DNA from: Saposhnikovia divaricata
Lineage: Eukaryota > Streptophyta > Magnoliopsida > Apiales > Apiaceae
NCBI GenBank assembly: GCA_036435485.1
Contig: CM071597.1
Span: 175,628,147 to 175,692,146 of the forward strand
DNA length: 64,000 nucleotides
Direction: 5' to 3'
The position numbers and the translations under genes were made by a program. This document shows positions 44,159 to 53,441 of the stretch, piece by piece (positions within the stretch are counted from its first letter, which is position 1; each line of letters begins with the position of its first letter). The notes under the pieces were generated by a model that was not told where the DNA came from, did no database searches, and worked only from the letters and a program-made list of their open reading frames with translations.

Positions 44159-44355
44159 TGTTAAATTAATAAGTTAAATTTCAACTCTCTAGAATAAAAT
44201 GTGGTAGGTTTTGAATAAAATGTGGTAGGTGTTGAATGTTGAATAATTTGTAGTAGGTTGCCTAAATGGTGATGTAATCAATGATGTAAAATGCTTGAGA
44301 TGTAGCCTATAAATAGGTTGAGAGTTTGCATGTATATCAAAAAATTCAGAGAGTT
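44159..44355 (+). mobile_element. copia LTR, 3'-truncated
   Basis: Starts TGTTAAATTAATAAG after PPT AAGGGGGGC and follows the LTR sequence to TTCAGAGAGTT, where minus-strand RT sequence begins. A short duplication of GTGGTAGGT(G)TTGAAT occurs near its start, as in the outer 5' LTR at 52780-52805. Confidence 0.88.
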
Positions 44356-45673
44356 GACATCCATTCAAGAAAGCCGATTTGACATCCATTTGATGAACTT
44401 GCCATTTATTTTGAGCGGCTAAAGTGAGGATCAAGCGGATTGTTTCAAGTCGTGCTACCGGAGCAAATACTTCCTTATAATCAACACCATATTTTTGCTT
44501 GTAACCTTTCACCACTAATCGGGCCTTGTATTTTTCAACTTCACCTTGGGCATTCAACTTTGTCTTATAAACCCATTTAACTCCAATAGGTTTCTTTGCT
44601 TTAGGAGCTTCAACTAATTCCCATGTTTTATTCCTTTCAATTGCATCAATTTCTTGATTCATGGCTTGCCTCCATTTAACTTCCTTAGCGGCATCTTCAA
44701 AATCAATCGGATCCGCATTTGCATATAAAGCAAAATCAACAAATTCATCTTCCAAAATTCTTCTTGTTGCTCCATAAAGATCCGCTATAGTTCTTGTCTT
44801 TTTAGGTGGTAATTTGGAACTTGAAGATGATGATGAGCTTAGAGGAGAATTGGATGGTGGAGTGGCGCCATCTTCTTCAATTGGATCAAATGCATCATCA
44901 TCAAGAAAGATACTTGAACTTTATTTCTCATTCTTCCATTCCCATGAAGCCTCCTCATTGAAAATTACATCACGACTAATTATGACCTTCTTTGTAATTG
45001 GATTGTCTAATTTGTATGCCTTAGAAGCTTCACTATAACCAACAAAGATGCATTTTTCAGATTTATCATCAAGTTTACCTCTCTTTTCATCGGGCACATG
45101 AGAGTAACAAATGCTTCCAAAAATTCTAAAGTGAGAGACACATGGCTTCTTATGACTCCAAGCTTCTTGTGGAGTCTTCCCTTGTACACTTTTAGTAGGT
45201 GCACGATTGAGAACATAGCATGCACAAGCAACCGCTTCGGCCCAAAACATCTTAGGCAATCCTTTTGTTTTCAACATACTTCGTACAAGCTCCATGATTA
45301 TTCGGTTCTTTCTCTCGGCCACCCAATTTTGTTGAGGGGTTGAGCGAACCGTTAGCTGATGACGAATGCCATGCTTTTTCAAAAAACTTCCAAATTCTTG
45401 GGACATATATTCACCACCACGATCGGATCGTAGTGTCTTTAAAGAATGACCACTTTCTTTCTCCACATATGCTTTGAAAACTTTAAATGTTTCAAATACT
45501 TGAGATTTTTCTTTGAGAAAATAAATCCACATCTTGCGACTATAATCATCAATAAAAGTGAGGAAATAGCAACTACCACCAATAGAGTTTGTGCGCATAG
45601 GTCCACACAAATCCGAATATACCAATTCCAATGGCTTTTTAGCTCGCCATGCCTTCTCTTTTGGAAATGGATC
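44356..45673 (-). pseudogene. copia integrase-RT segment, second tandem copy
   Basis: Minus-strand copy of integrase (LVYSDLCGPMRTNSIGG..., SDRGGEYMSQEF) followed by the linker and the RT start (NKTWELVEAPKAKKPIGVKW, VHQMDVKSAFLN), then cut by the plus-strand LTR. Lesions include TPQQNWVAERK in place of TPQQNGVAERK, a stop after EWKNEK (44921) and loss of the RT catalytic part. It is one unit of the 1.6 kb duplication. Confidence 0.85.
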
Positions 45674-47558
45674 TCAATGGTGCTTGCCAAAAATGCAATC
45701 TTCACATACTTGATCTTGCTTTTGAATATTAGGAATACCTCTTACCATATGACCTTTACAAATCTTTGATAGAGTGCTAAAACTCAAGTGATTATATCGA
45801 AGATGCCAAAGCCAAGACTTGTCATTCACAATATTAGCAAAACATGGAAGAGACTCACTTTGAATTTTCAATGGAAACATTTTAGTTGATGTCATCTTGA
45901 CTCTTGCAAGAAGAACACCATTTTTATCTTTGATCACACAAAAATCATCTTTAAAATTCAAGAAAGCCGATTTGACATCCATTTGATGAACTTGCCATTT
46001 ATTTTGAGCGGCTAAAGAGAGGATCAAGCGGATTGTTTCAAGTCGTGCTACCGGAGCAAATACTTCCTTATAATCAACACCATATTTTTGCTTGTAACCT
46101 TTCACCATTAATCGGGCCTTGTATTTTTCAACTTCACCTTGGGCATTCAACTTTGTCTTATAAACCCATTTAACTCCAATAGGTTTCTTTGCTTTAGGAG
46201 CTTCAACTAATTCCCATGTTTTATTCCTTTCAATTGCATCAATTTCTTGATTCATGGCTTGCCTCCATTTAACTTCCTTAGCGGCATCTTCAAAATCAAT
46301 CGGATCCGCATTTGCATATAAAGCAAAATCAACAAATTCATCTTCCAAAATTCTTCTTGTTGCTCCATAAAGATCCACTATAGTTCTTGTCTTTTTAGGT
46401 GGTAATTTGGAACTTGAAGATGATGATGAGCTTAGAGGAGAATTGGATGGTGGAGTAGGTGGAGTGGCGCCATCTTCTTCAATTGGATCAAATGCATCAT
46501 CATCAAGAAAGATACTTGAACTTTCTTTCTCATTCTTCCATTCCCATGAAACCTCCTCATTGAAAATTACATCACGGCTAATTATGACCTTCTTTGTAAT
46601 TGGATTGTATAATTTGTATGCCTTAGAAGCTTCACTATAACCAACAAAGATGCATTTTTCAGATTTATCATCAAGTTTTCCTCTCTTTTCATCGGGCACA
46701 TGAGAGTAACAAATGCTTCCAAAAATTCTAAAGTGAGAGACACATGGCTTCTTATGACTCCAAGCTTCTTGTGGAGTCTTCCCTTGTACACTTTTAGTAG
46801 GTGCACGATTGAGAACATAGCATGCACAAGCAACCGCTTCGGCCCAAAACATCTTAGGCAATCCTTTTGTTTTCAACATACTTCGTACAAGCTCCATGAT
46901 TATTCGGTTCTTTCTCTCGGCCACCCCATTTTGTTGAGGGGTTGAGCGAACCGTTAGCTGATGACGAATGCCATGCTTTTTCAAAAAACTTCCAAATTCT
47001 TGGGACATATATTCACCACCACGATCGGATCGTAGTGTCTTTAAAGAATGACCACTTTCTTTCTCCACATATGCTTTGAAAACTTTAAATGTTTCAAATA
47101 CTTGAGATTTTTCTTTGAGAAAATAAATCCACATCTTGCGACTATAATCATCAATAAAAGTGAGGAAATAGCAACTACCTCCAATAGAGTTTGTGCGCAT
47201 AGGTCCACACAAATCCGAATGTACCAATTCCAATGGCTTTTTAGCTCGCCATGCCTTCTCTTTTGGAAATGGATCTCGATGGTGCTTGCCAAAAATGCAA
47301 TCTTCACATACTTGATCTTGCTTTTGAATATTAGGAATACCTCTTACCATATGACCTTTACAAATCTTTGATAGAGTGCTAAAACTCAAGTGATTATATC
47401 GAAGATACCAAAGCCAAGACTTGTCATTCACAATATTAGCAAAACATGGAAGAGACCCACTTTGAATTTTCAATGGAAACATTTTAGTTGATGTCATCTT
47501 GACTCTTGCAACATGAACACCATTTTTATCTTTGATCACACAAAAATCATCTTTAAAA
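44364..47558 (-). repeat. 1.6 kb tandem duplication (protease end to RT start)
   Basis: Two head-to-tail units, about 44364-45956 and 45957-47558, each running (minus sense) from the FKDDFCVIKDKNG block to DVKSAFLN. The joint fuses SAFLN directly to FKDDFCV at TTCAAGAAAG/TTAAAATTCA (45951-45965). Units differ by few substitutions and a 9 bp GGTGGAGTA indel, so the duplication is recent. Confidence 0.88.
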
Positions 47559-48328
47559 TTCACATGATGCCCCTTTCTTGTAATTTGCCCAACACTTAAA
47601 AGATTATGTTTAAGATCGGGTACATAATAAACATTAGAGATGTAGTTTGTACCTTGCTTTGTTCGGATTGTAATATCACCACAACCTTTGACAATGAGCC
47701 TTTTGTTGTCACCCGTCTTGACTTCTCGTTGGACACTTTCATCAAAATTCACAAAGCAATTCTTATTTCCGGTCATGTGGTTACTACAACCACTATCGAT
47801 ATACCAAACATTTTCAAGAGATTCTTCTTGAACATTACTAACAAGAAGCATACTTTCATCCTTCTCCTCAATATTCTCATGTAAAAAATTTGATTCATCT
47901 TTTTCATCATTAATCCTTTTGTAGCAATCTTTTTTCATATGCCCATTTTTATGAAAATAATGGCATTGAAAATTAAAAGACAACTTGGCATTTGGTTGAT
48001 TAGGAAATCTCTCTTTTCGTAGATGAATCCAGACCAAATCTCCAACTTTAAAAATCTGTTGCTTCCGATGTTTGTCTCGCTGATTTTTGTATCTGGAATT
48101 TTGTTTCCGTATCTGCTCTCGAACTTGTTCATGCAGTTTCTTGATTTCCTTCGCTCGACTATCTGCATCAGAACTGAATTGTTGTTTGTTGGTTGACGGA
48201 GTCAAATCAAGTGGGCTAAGTGGACGGTTGCCATATACAACTTTAAAAGGGCACTTTCCCGTGGACTGATTAGTTGAATTATTGTAAGCAAATTCAACTT
48301 GAGCCAGAATAAGATCCCACTGCTTCAA
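45674..48328 (-). CDS. 884-codon chimeric ORF: gypsy integrase tail fused to copia polyprotein
   Basis: Residues about 1-115 are the C-terminal integrase part of a chromovirus (LAQVEFAYNNSTNQSTGKCP, KVGDLVWIHLRKERF). At PNAKLS the frame passes without a stop into copia gag: the zinc knuckle CHYFHKNGHMKKDC, then protease (WYIDSGCSNHMTG), integrase (WYLRYNHLSF, CEDCIFGKHH, SDRGGEYMSQEF, QQNGVAERK) and the first part of RT (KSAFLN). It then re-enters protease/integrase sequence through the 1.6 kb duplication. It lacks an RT active site. No promoter context for the fusion is evident; its openness probably reflects young age, not selection. Confidence 0.88.
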   Translation of the reverse strand: MKQWDLILAQVEFAYNNSTNQSTGKCPFKVVYGNRPLSPLDLTPSTNKQQFSSDADSRAKEIKKLHEQVREQIRKQNSRYKNQRDKHRKQQIFKVGDLVWIHLRKERFPNQPNAKLSFNFQCHYFHKNGHMKKDCYKRINDEKDESNFLHENIEEKDESMLLVSNVQEESLENVWYIDSGCSNHMTGNKNCFVNFDESVQREVKTGDNKRLIVKGCGDITIRTKQGTNYISNVYYVPDLKHNLLSVGQITRKGHHVNFKDDFCVIKDKNGVHVARVKMTSTKMFPLKIQSGSLPCFANIVNDKSWLWYLRYNHLSFSTLSKICKGHMVRGIPNIQKQDQVCEDCIFGKHHRDPFPKEKAWRAKKPLELVHSDLCGPMRTNSIGGSCYFLTFIDDYSRKMWIYFLKEKSQVFETFKVFKAYVEKESGHSLKTLRSDRGGEYMSQEFGSFLKKHGIRHQLTVRSTPQQNGVAERKNRIIMELVRSMLKTKGLPKMFWAEAVACACYVLNRAPTKSVQGKTPQEAWSHKKPCVSHFRIFGSICYSHVPDEKRGKLDDKSEKCIFVGYSEASKAYKLYNPITKKVIISRDVIFNEEVSWEWKNEKESSSIFLDDDAFDPIEEDGATPPTPPSNSPLSSSSSSSSKLPPKKTRTIVDLYGATRRILEDEFVDFALYANADPIDFEDAAKEVKWRQAMNQEIDAIERNKTWELVEAPKAKKPIGVKWVYKTKLNAQGEVEKYKARLMVKGYKQKYGVDYKEVFAPVARLETIRLILSLAAQNKWQVHQMDVKSAFLNFKDDFCVIKDKNGVLLARVKMTSTKMFPLKIQSESLPCFANIVNDKSWLWHLRYNHLSFSTLSKICKGHMVRGIPNIQKQDQVCEDCIFGKHH

Positions 48329-48346
48329 GTTTTTACCAACAAAACT

Positions 48347-49822
48347 TCAAAGTAGATTTCCCAACAGTCGGCTGACAGCTTCGGTTTGTCCATCAGTCTG
48401 AGGATGGCTCGCACTAATGAACTGCAGCTTAGTTCCCATCTTCTTCCATAAAGTTCTCCAAAAATGGCTTAAAAACTTCGCATCTCGATCAGAAGTGATC
48501 GTTTTTGGGATTCCATGAAGACAAACTATTTCTTTGAAATACAAATCAGCAACTTGAACAGCATCATTGGTCTTTTGACAAGGAATGAAGTGGGCCATCT
48601 TTGAAAATCTATCCACTACGACCATAATTGAATCTTTCTGACGTTGACTTCGTGGAAGTCCCAAAATGAAATCCATAGTAACATTTTCCCATGGTGATTC
48701 CGGTACGGGAAGTGGCATATATAAACCAGTGTTTTGACGTTTGGATTTAGCCAAATGACAGATTCTGCATCTTTGGATATGCCGATTTATATCTCTTTCT
48801 ATTCGTGGCCAATAAAAATTTTCCTTTACCAGGGCCATAGTTTTATCTCGGCCAAAGTGACCTGCTAATCCTCCATCATGGGCTTCCCAGATAATGGCTT
48901 CTCGTAGTGAACATCGAGGAATACACAAAGTCTTCTCTTTGAATAAAAATCCTTCATGCTTGTAGTAATCTTTGGAGGATTGCAGTTCAGTAGTATTCCA
49001 AATTTTCTGGAAGTCGGGATCATCTGGGTACAACTCCTTTATCATTTCAAAACCAACTACTTTTGTTTGGAGTGTAGACAGTAGAGTATGGCGCCTACTG
49101 AGAGCATCTGCAACAACATTTTGAATTCCAGCCTTGTGCTTGATTAGAAATGGATAAGACTGTAAAAACTCACTCCAAGAGGCATGTCGATGGCTAATCT
49201 TCTGTTGAGAGTTCAAATATTTTAAAGCTTCATGATCAGAATAAAGAATGAATTCTTTATTTAACAGGTAATGACTCCAATGATGCAAGGCTGGAACAAT
49301 TGCATAAAACTCCTTGTCGTATGTTGAATACCGAAGTTTAGCATTGTTAAGCTTTTCACTGAAGAATGCTATAGGATGACCTTCTTGACTTAGAATAGCA
49401 CCAATTCCAGTGTGGGAAGCATCACAGCTAACTTCAAATACTTGATCAAAATTGGGAAGGGCTAATACTGGTGCTTCAGTTAAACATTTCTTCAGCTTGT
49501 CAAAACTTTTCTGTGCAGCCTCGGTCCATTGAAACTTGTCTCCTTTGATACAATCTGTGAGGGGAGTGGCAACTGTGCTGAAGTTTTTGATGAATCTTCT
49601 GTAAAAGGAGGATAATCCATGAAAACTTCTGACCTCATGGATTGATTGCGGAACTGGCCAGCTATTGATTGCTTCTATCTTTTTCGGATCAACTCGTATG
49701 CCTTCGGATGTGATGATGTATCCAAGAAAAGTAACTTCATTTGTCAGGAAAGCACATTTCTTCAAATTGGCATAAAGTTTCTGTTCACGAAGAGTCTGTA
49801 ACACTTGTCGTACATGGTCCAA
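48347..49822 (-). pseudogene. pol: Chromovirus pol: RT end, RNase H, integrase
   Basis: A 491-codon frame: RT thumb (KKCAFLTNEVTFLGYIIT), RNase H (EVSCDASHTGIGAILSQEGH), the zinc domain of integrase (HDGGLAGHFGRDKT...CRICHLAK), and the catalytic core with TMDFILGLPRSQ, TSDRDAKFLSHF and HPQTDGQTEAVSR (DDE). It stops just after SRLLGNLL because of a frame change; the rest of integrase continues in 45674-48328. The RT part with the YFDD site lies upstream in another ORF segment (about 49823-49960) that has two stops. Confidence 0.9.
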
Positions 49823-49963
49823 GTGTTCCTCTTTGTCCTTACTAAAGATCAGAATGTCATCAAAATAGACGACGACAAATTTACGAATAAAGGGTCAAAG
49901 GACTTGATTCATAAGTCTCATGAATGTACTTGGCGCATTGGACAACCCAAAGGGCATAACTGT

Positions 49964-50716
49964 CTATTCATAAAGACCATCTCTTGTTTTAAAGGCAGTC
50001 TTCCATTCATCTCCTGGTCGAATTATGATCTGATGGTATCCGCTTCGAAGATCAATCTTTGAAAAGATAGTGGAACCATGTATCTGATCTAGCAAATCAT
50101 CAAGTCTAGGAATTGGAAATCTATACTTGATGGTAATTTTGTTGACAACTCGACTATCAACACACATTCTCCAGCTTCCATCTTTCTTAGGGACTAAAAT
50201 GGCAGGAACCGCACAAGGACTAACACTTTCCTGTATTAATCCTTTTTTTAATAACCCTTCAACTTGATTTTGAATTTCAGCATGCTCCTGAGGACTCATT
50301 CTGTACGCGGGTCGGTTTGGAATCGTTGCTCCTGGACTGAAATCAATAGCGTGTTGTATGTCTCGTATGGGGGGTAGTCCAGATGGAATGTCTTCTGGAA
50401 CCACATCGGGAAACTCTTCAAGTAGTGATTTAATTTCGACTGGAACATGAGTCTCCTTATTTGATTCGAATAATAGAAATAAGCTCATGGTTTGAACTTC
50501 TTCTATAGCTTCCTCCAGTTGTTTCTTCGTGACTAGGGACACTAATGGTTTGGCTTCCTTCTTGTTTTTATCAAACTCACTCGGCGGCAGAGTAGCTAGC
50601 TTGATTTTTACTCCATCCTTGACAAAAGAGTAGGTGTTTGCATAACCGTCATAAAGTACTTGACGATCATACTGCCATGGCCTACCTAGGAGAAGATGAC
50701 ATGCATCCATAGGCAC
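49964..50716 (-). pseudogene. pol: Chromovirus pol: protease end and N-terminal RT
   Basis: A 250-codon frame: CHLLLGRPWQYDRQVLYDG (protease C-terminal motif), a linker, then RT fingers/palm (PAYRMSPQEHAEIQNQVEGL, AILVPKKDGSWRMCVDSR, FSKIDLRSGYHQI). It ends at GLYE with a stop. The same frame continues (TVMPFGLSNAPSTFM...YFDDILIFSK), interrupted by a second stop, so two nonsense changes inactivate RT. Confidence 0.9.
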
Positions 50717-50737
50717 AACATCACACCATACTTGATC

Positions 50738-51703
50738 CTAGTACTTCTGACCAATAGAGAATGTCACAAGACAACGCTTGTCAACTTTGACTGTACTTCC
50801 TTTATTGAGCCAATGCAAACTATAGGGGTGTGGATGAATTTGGGTTGGTAGATCCAATTTTTCTACCATGTAACTTGAAACGACATTTTCACAACTCCCA
50901 TTGTCTATGATAACATCACAGATTTTTCCTGCAGAAGTGCAACGAGTGTGGAAAATATTGCGTCTCAACCAAGGTTCTTCCTTATTAGCCATGGTATTTA
51001 GGCTTCGTCGGATTACTAAGGACTCACCCTGATCAGCAGTAGTAATTTCTTCATCGTATATTGGATCTGCGTAATATTCTTCTTCAGTGTCTTCTCGAGT
51101 ATTTTCTTCCTCAGAAACTTCATAGGCTTCTCCTTTGATAATTGTGATGGTTCTCCGGTTTGGACAGTTTGACGCAATATGACCAAAACCTTGGCATTTA
51201 AAGCATTTAATGGCCTTGTTTTTGTTTTCTGTAGAAATGGTTTTAGAAGAGGGTTGGGTGGAAGAGCTGGCTTGGTTGGTAGGTGGCTTTTGATTGTAAG
51301 GTGGTTGGTTTGCTGGAGAGAAATTTCTATTGGTAGATCTTTTGGGTAGCTGCTTCTCTACTCGCGTAGCAAGACGAATAACATCTTCTAACGACCAATA
51401 TTGTTGAAGTTCAACACGATCAGCAATATCAGTATTTAATCCTCCGAGGTATCTGGCAATGGTCTGCTCTTCTTTCTCTTGTATATCACACTGCATCATC
51501 AACTTCTCAAATTCTCTTGTGTATTCTTCGACTGATAAATTCTTCTGACGAAGATTTTGCAGTTGGATAAACTTGTCTTGGTAGTAGTGAGGAGGAAGAA
51601 ACATTCGGGTTAATTCCTTTCGCATTTTTTCCCATGTTTTGATCTTGCTTTTTCCTTCTCGGTCTCGCCTTTTTTTTAAGATTTTCCCACCAAATGGAAG
51701 CAT
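50738..51703 (-). pseudogene. gag: Chromovirus gag C-terminal part, nucleocapsid and protease
   Basis: The capsid core (MFLPPHYYQDKFIQLQNLRQ, SVEEYTREFEKLMMQC) leads to a CCHC zinc knuckle (CFKCQGFGHIASNC), an acidic spacer, and the protease with RCTSAGKICDVIIDNGSCEN (active-site variant DNGS) and YSLHWLNKGSTVKVDKRC. It ends at GQKY-stop, and the frame continues to VPMDACHLLLG in 49964-50716. The start overlaps 51507-52043 in a different frame, a frameshift in gag. Confidence 0.88.
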
Positions 51704-52043
51704 GTTTCCTTAATTTCACAGCAATAATCTTCACCTTTCTTTCTTCGGGAATATCCTTATATTCAAAGACCCTTTCGACTGTTTGAAGCCAATCGATGAA
51801 ATCATCTGGTTGAAGTCTTCCTTCAAAATTAGGAATGTCAACTTTAATGTCATCATGTCTGACTTGTGGCCTTTGAGGGCGACGATTTCTAGGTGTTGAA
51901 GAATCACTGGCATATTCTTCATCTTCTGGTTGACGTTCGTTTAACAAGACTTGTTGGGCTTGCAAAGCATCTTGAAGTTCCTGAATTTGTCTCCGCATGT
52001 CCGCCATTTCAACGTCTCGCAGAGGCTGTCTTCGTGGAGGCAT
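51507..52043 (-). pseudogene. gag: Chromovirus gag N-terminal part
   Basis: Starts MPPRRQPLRDVEMADMRRQI with a predicted coiled coil, then the matrix/capsid start VDIPNFEGRLQPDDFIDWLQ and KLRKHASIWWENLKKK. After KKKAR the frame is lost near an A-rich run; capsid continues in 50738-51703. The start codon lies 328 bp downstream of the PBS in minus sense. Confidence 0.88.
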
Positions 52044-52370
52044 GTTGAAAAATAAATTTTCTGATGTGGAGGTTCAATCACAGTGAGGTAACAGTGGTGG
52101 CTCTCTTGACACTGGGCGTGAAGAGAGTAGTTGAAAGTGTGCACGTTTTCAACTTAATTTTTTTTGGGTGAACAGTACCGTATTTGTGAACAGTGAATAG
52201 TACCGTATGTACAGTACCGCATGAACAGTACTAGTGAACAGTGCCTTCGTCTCCGACGTGAACAGTGCTTCGTCTCCGGCGATGAACAGTGAATAGTGAA
52301 CAGTACTTCCGACCGAAATAGTGACCGGAATTTCTGTTTTTTTCCACTCAACTCCGGGATCTAAAAACTT

Positions 52371-52382
52371 GCTCTGATACCA
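52371..52382 (-). other. Chromovirus primer-binding site
   Basis: TGGTATCAGAGC on the minus strand, five bases after the LTR end. Initiator Met tRNA type. Confidence 0.92.
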
Positions 52383-52387
52383 AAATA

Positions 52388-52614
52388 TGGCTCAGGAACA
52401 AGAGAGAAAATTCTTTAAATAACTCGCTTTTATTATTCTAATTCAAGGTGATTTTACAGTGCTCTAATCATGCCTATTTATACTAATGCTAGAGGTCCTT
52501 ACATGCAAATAATGAGGTCCTCAAATGCAAATAAATGATGGTAGGTGGAGTAGGTAGTTAGGTGGAGTAGTTGGAATCTTGACTTCACAAATTGGCATAT
52601 GGGCTGCTGGATCA
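52388..52614 (-). mobile_element. Chromovirus 5' LTR (227 bp)
   Basis: On the minus strand it runs from TGATCCAGCAGCCC to CCTGAGCCA, with TATA-like AGTATAAATAGG and an AATAAAA signal near the end. It directly abuts copia LTR sequence at 52615, showing insertion into the outer copia LTR. The 3' LTR is lost. Confidence 0.85.
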
Positions 52615-52843
52615 AACTCTAAAAACTCACTCTTTTATTAAGAACTCTCTGAATTTTTTGATATATTTTACATGCAAACTCTCGACCTATTTATAGGTTA
52701 CATCTCAAGCATTTTACATCATTGATTACATCACCATTTAGGCAACCTACTACAAATTATTCAACATTCAACACCTACCACATTTTATTCAAGACCTACC
52801 ACATTTTATTCTAGAGAGTTAAATTTAGCTTATTAATTTAACA
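52615..52843 (-). mobile_element. copia 5' LTR remnant of the outer element
   Basis: First about 229 bp of the copia LTR (TGTTAAATTAATAAGC...). It continues to the point of chromovirus insertion. It includes a 21 bp duplication of the CTTGAATAAAATGTGGTAGG block. Its other half has been deleted together with the chromovirus 3' end. Confidence 0.88.
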
Positions 52844-52869
52844 AAGTGCGGCTTGTTCTCTCCTTACAC
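52844..52869 (-). pseudogene. COLD1: COLD1-like exon B, 5' piece, cut by transposon nest
   Basis: 26 bp after the acceptor CATTACAG, reading VRREQAAL in phase with exon A. Its last 5 bp (AAGTG on the plus strand, 52844-52848) are the target duplication of the nest. The continuation lies at 39061-39142. Confidence 0.9.
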
Positions 52870-53079
52870 CTGTAATGTGGAATAAAAATTAATGAACATA
52901 ACATGTGTGGCTGCACCTGTGTACGTGGAAGATAATAAGGTTCATGAAATGCTTGCTTCTTGGAAAACAAAAATAGAATTATGAGCAGGTCCACCACGAA
53001 CTTAATGTATTACTTTCACTAGTATTCAAATGTGTAATGAAATAACATCTAAAAACAATACTAGTTGAACAGGAATTAC

Positions 53080-53180
53080 CGCTCTTGCAAAGCATCAAAT
53101 AGCAATGATAATAAGGCAACATAAAGACCAGTAACATAATTAAACAAAACAGATCCACCTTCCAGTTTATCCATCTTGCC
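53080..53180 (-). pseudogene. COLD1: COLD1-like exon A
   Basis: Reads ARWINWKVDLFCL, then MLLVFMLPYYHCYLMLCKSG: a transmembrane helix with the family's PYYHCYL motif. Acceptor GCTGCAG is before 53180 and the donor GTAATT follows 53080; the exon ends in phase 1. No earlier exon was recognised up to 57120. Confidence 0.9.
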
Positions 53181-53441
53181 CTGCAGCTAGCCAATGCCAA
53201 AAAAAACAAAGAAATGAGAAAATAATTATAATAACGATAGATATTATGCTGCAGTTTTTAGAAGTTCCTACTGAATAATTGAGAGGTCATTTTGTTCAAT
53301 TAGGTTAAGAATATTGTGGCAATAAAGCAACAATTATCTGTACATAAGCTGTCCATAATTAAAATGCTATGTAGATAATAGAAGACAAGAATTCCCGACC
53401 AACAAAGCTATCCTCTGTAGACTTCAAACGAAATACAAAGA

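Larger units (their letters stand above)
39148..52843 (-). mobile_element. Composite copia/gypsy nest inserted in COLD1-like exon B
   Basis: Bounded by copia LTR ends (TGATGG... at 39148 and ...TTAACA at 52843, i.e. TGTTAA...CCATCA on the minus strand) and by 5 bp duplications AAGTG (39143-39147 and 52844-52848). The outer element is thus one minus-strand copia insertion. Inside: minus copia pol lacking RT (39403-about 41038), plus-strand copia deletion derivatives (41039-44355), minus copia with a 1.6 kb tandem duplication (44356-about 47985), and a chromovirus (about 47986-52614) inserted in the outer 5' LTR. Confidence 0.88.
35994..53180 (-). pseudogene. COLD1: GTG/COLD1-type GPCR-like membrane protein, partial and interrupted
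   Basis: Five exons (one of them split) were read on the minus strand: 53080-53180, 52844-52869 joined to 39061-39142, 38099-38219, 37607-37711 and 35994-36072. They encode a continuous central portion of the plant GPCR-type G protein family (Arabidopsis GTG1/GTG2, rice COLD1; related to the Golgi pH regulator), multi-pass membrane proteins implicated in ABA and cold signalling. Exon phases are mutually compatible and each junction has GT/AG. First exon(s) and everything after the exon at 35994 (the large C-terminal half) are missing. One exon is split by a 13.7 kb transposon nest and another is frameshifted. It cannot encode the normal protein. Confidence 0.9.

Noticed and set aside
39498..47884. 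Plus-strand ORFs opposite copia integrase and RNase H (62-107 codons, recurring)
   Set aside because: Each recurs at every copy of the same pol region in antisense; none has a domain.
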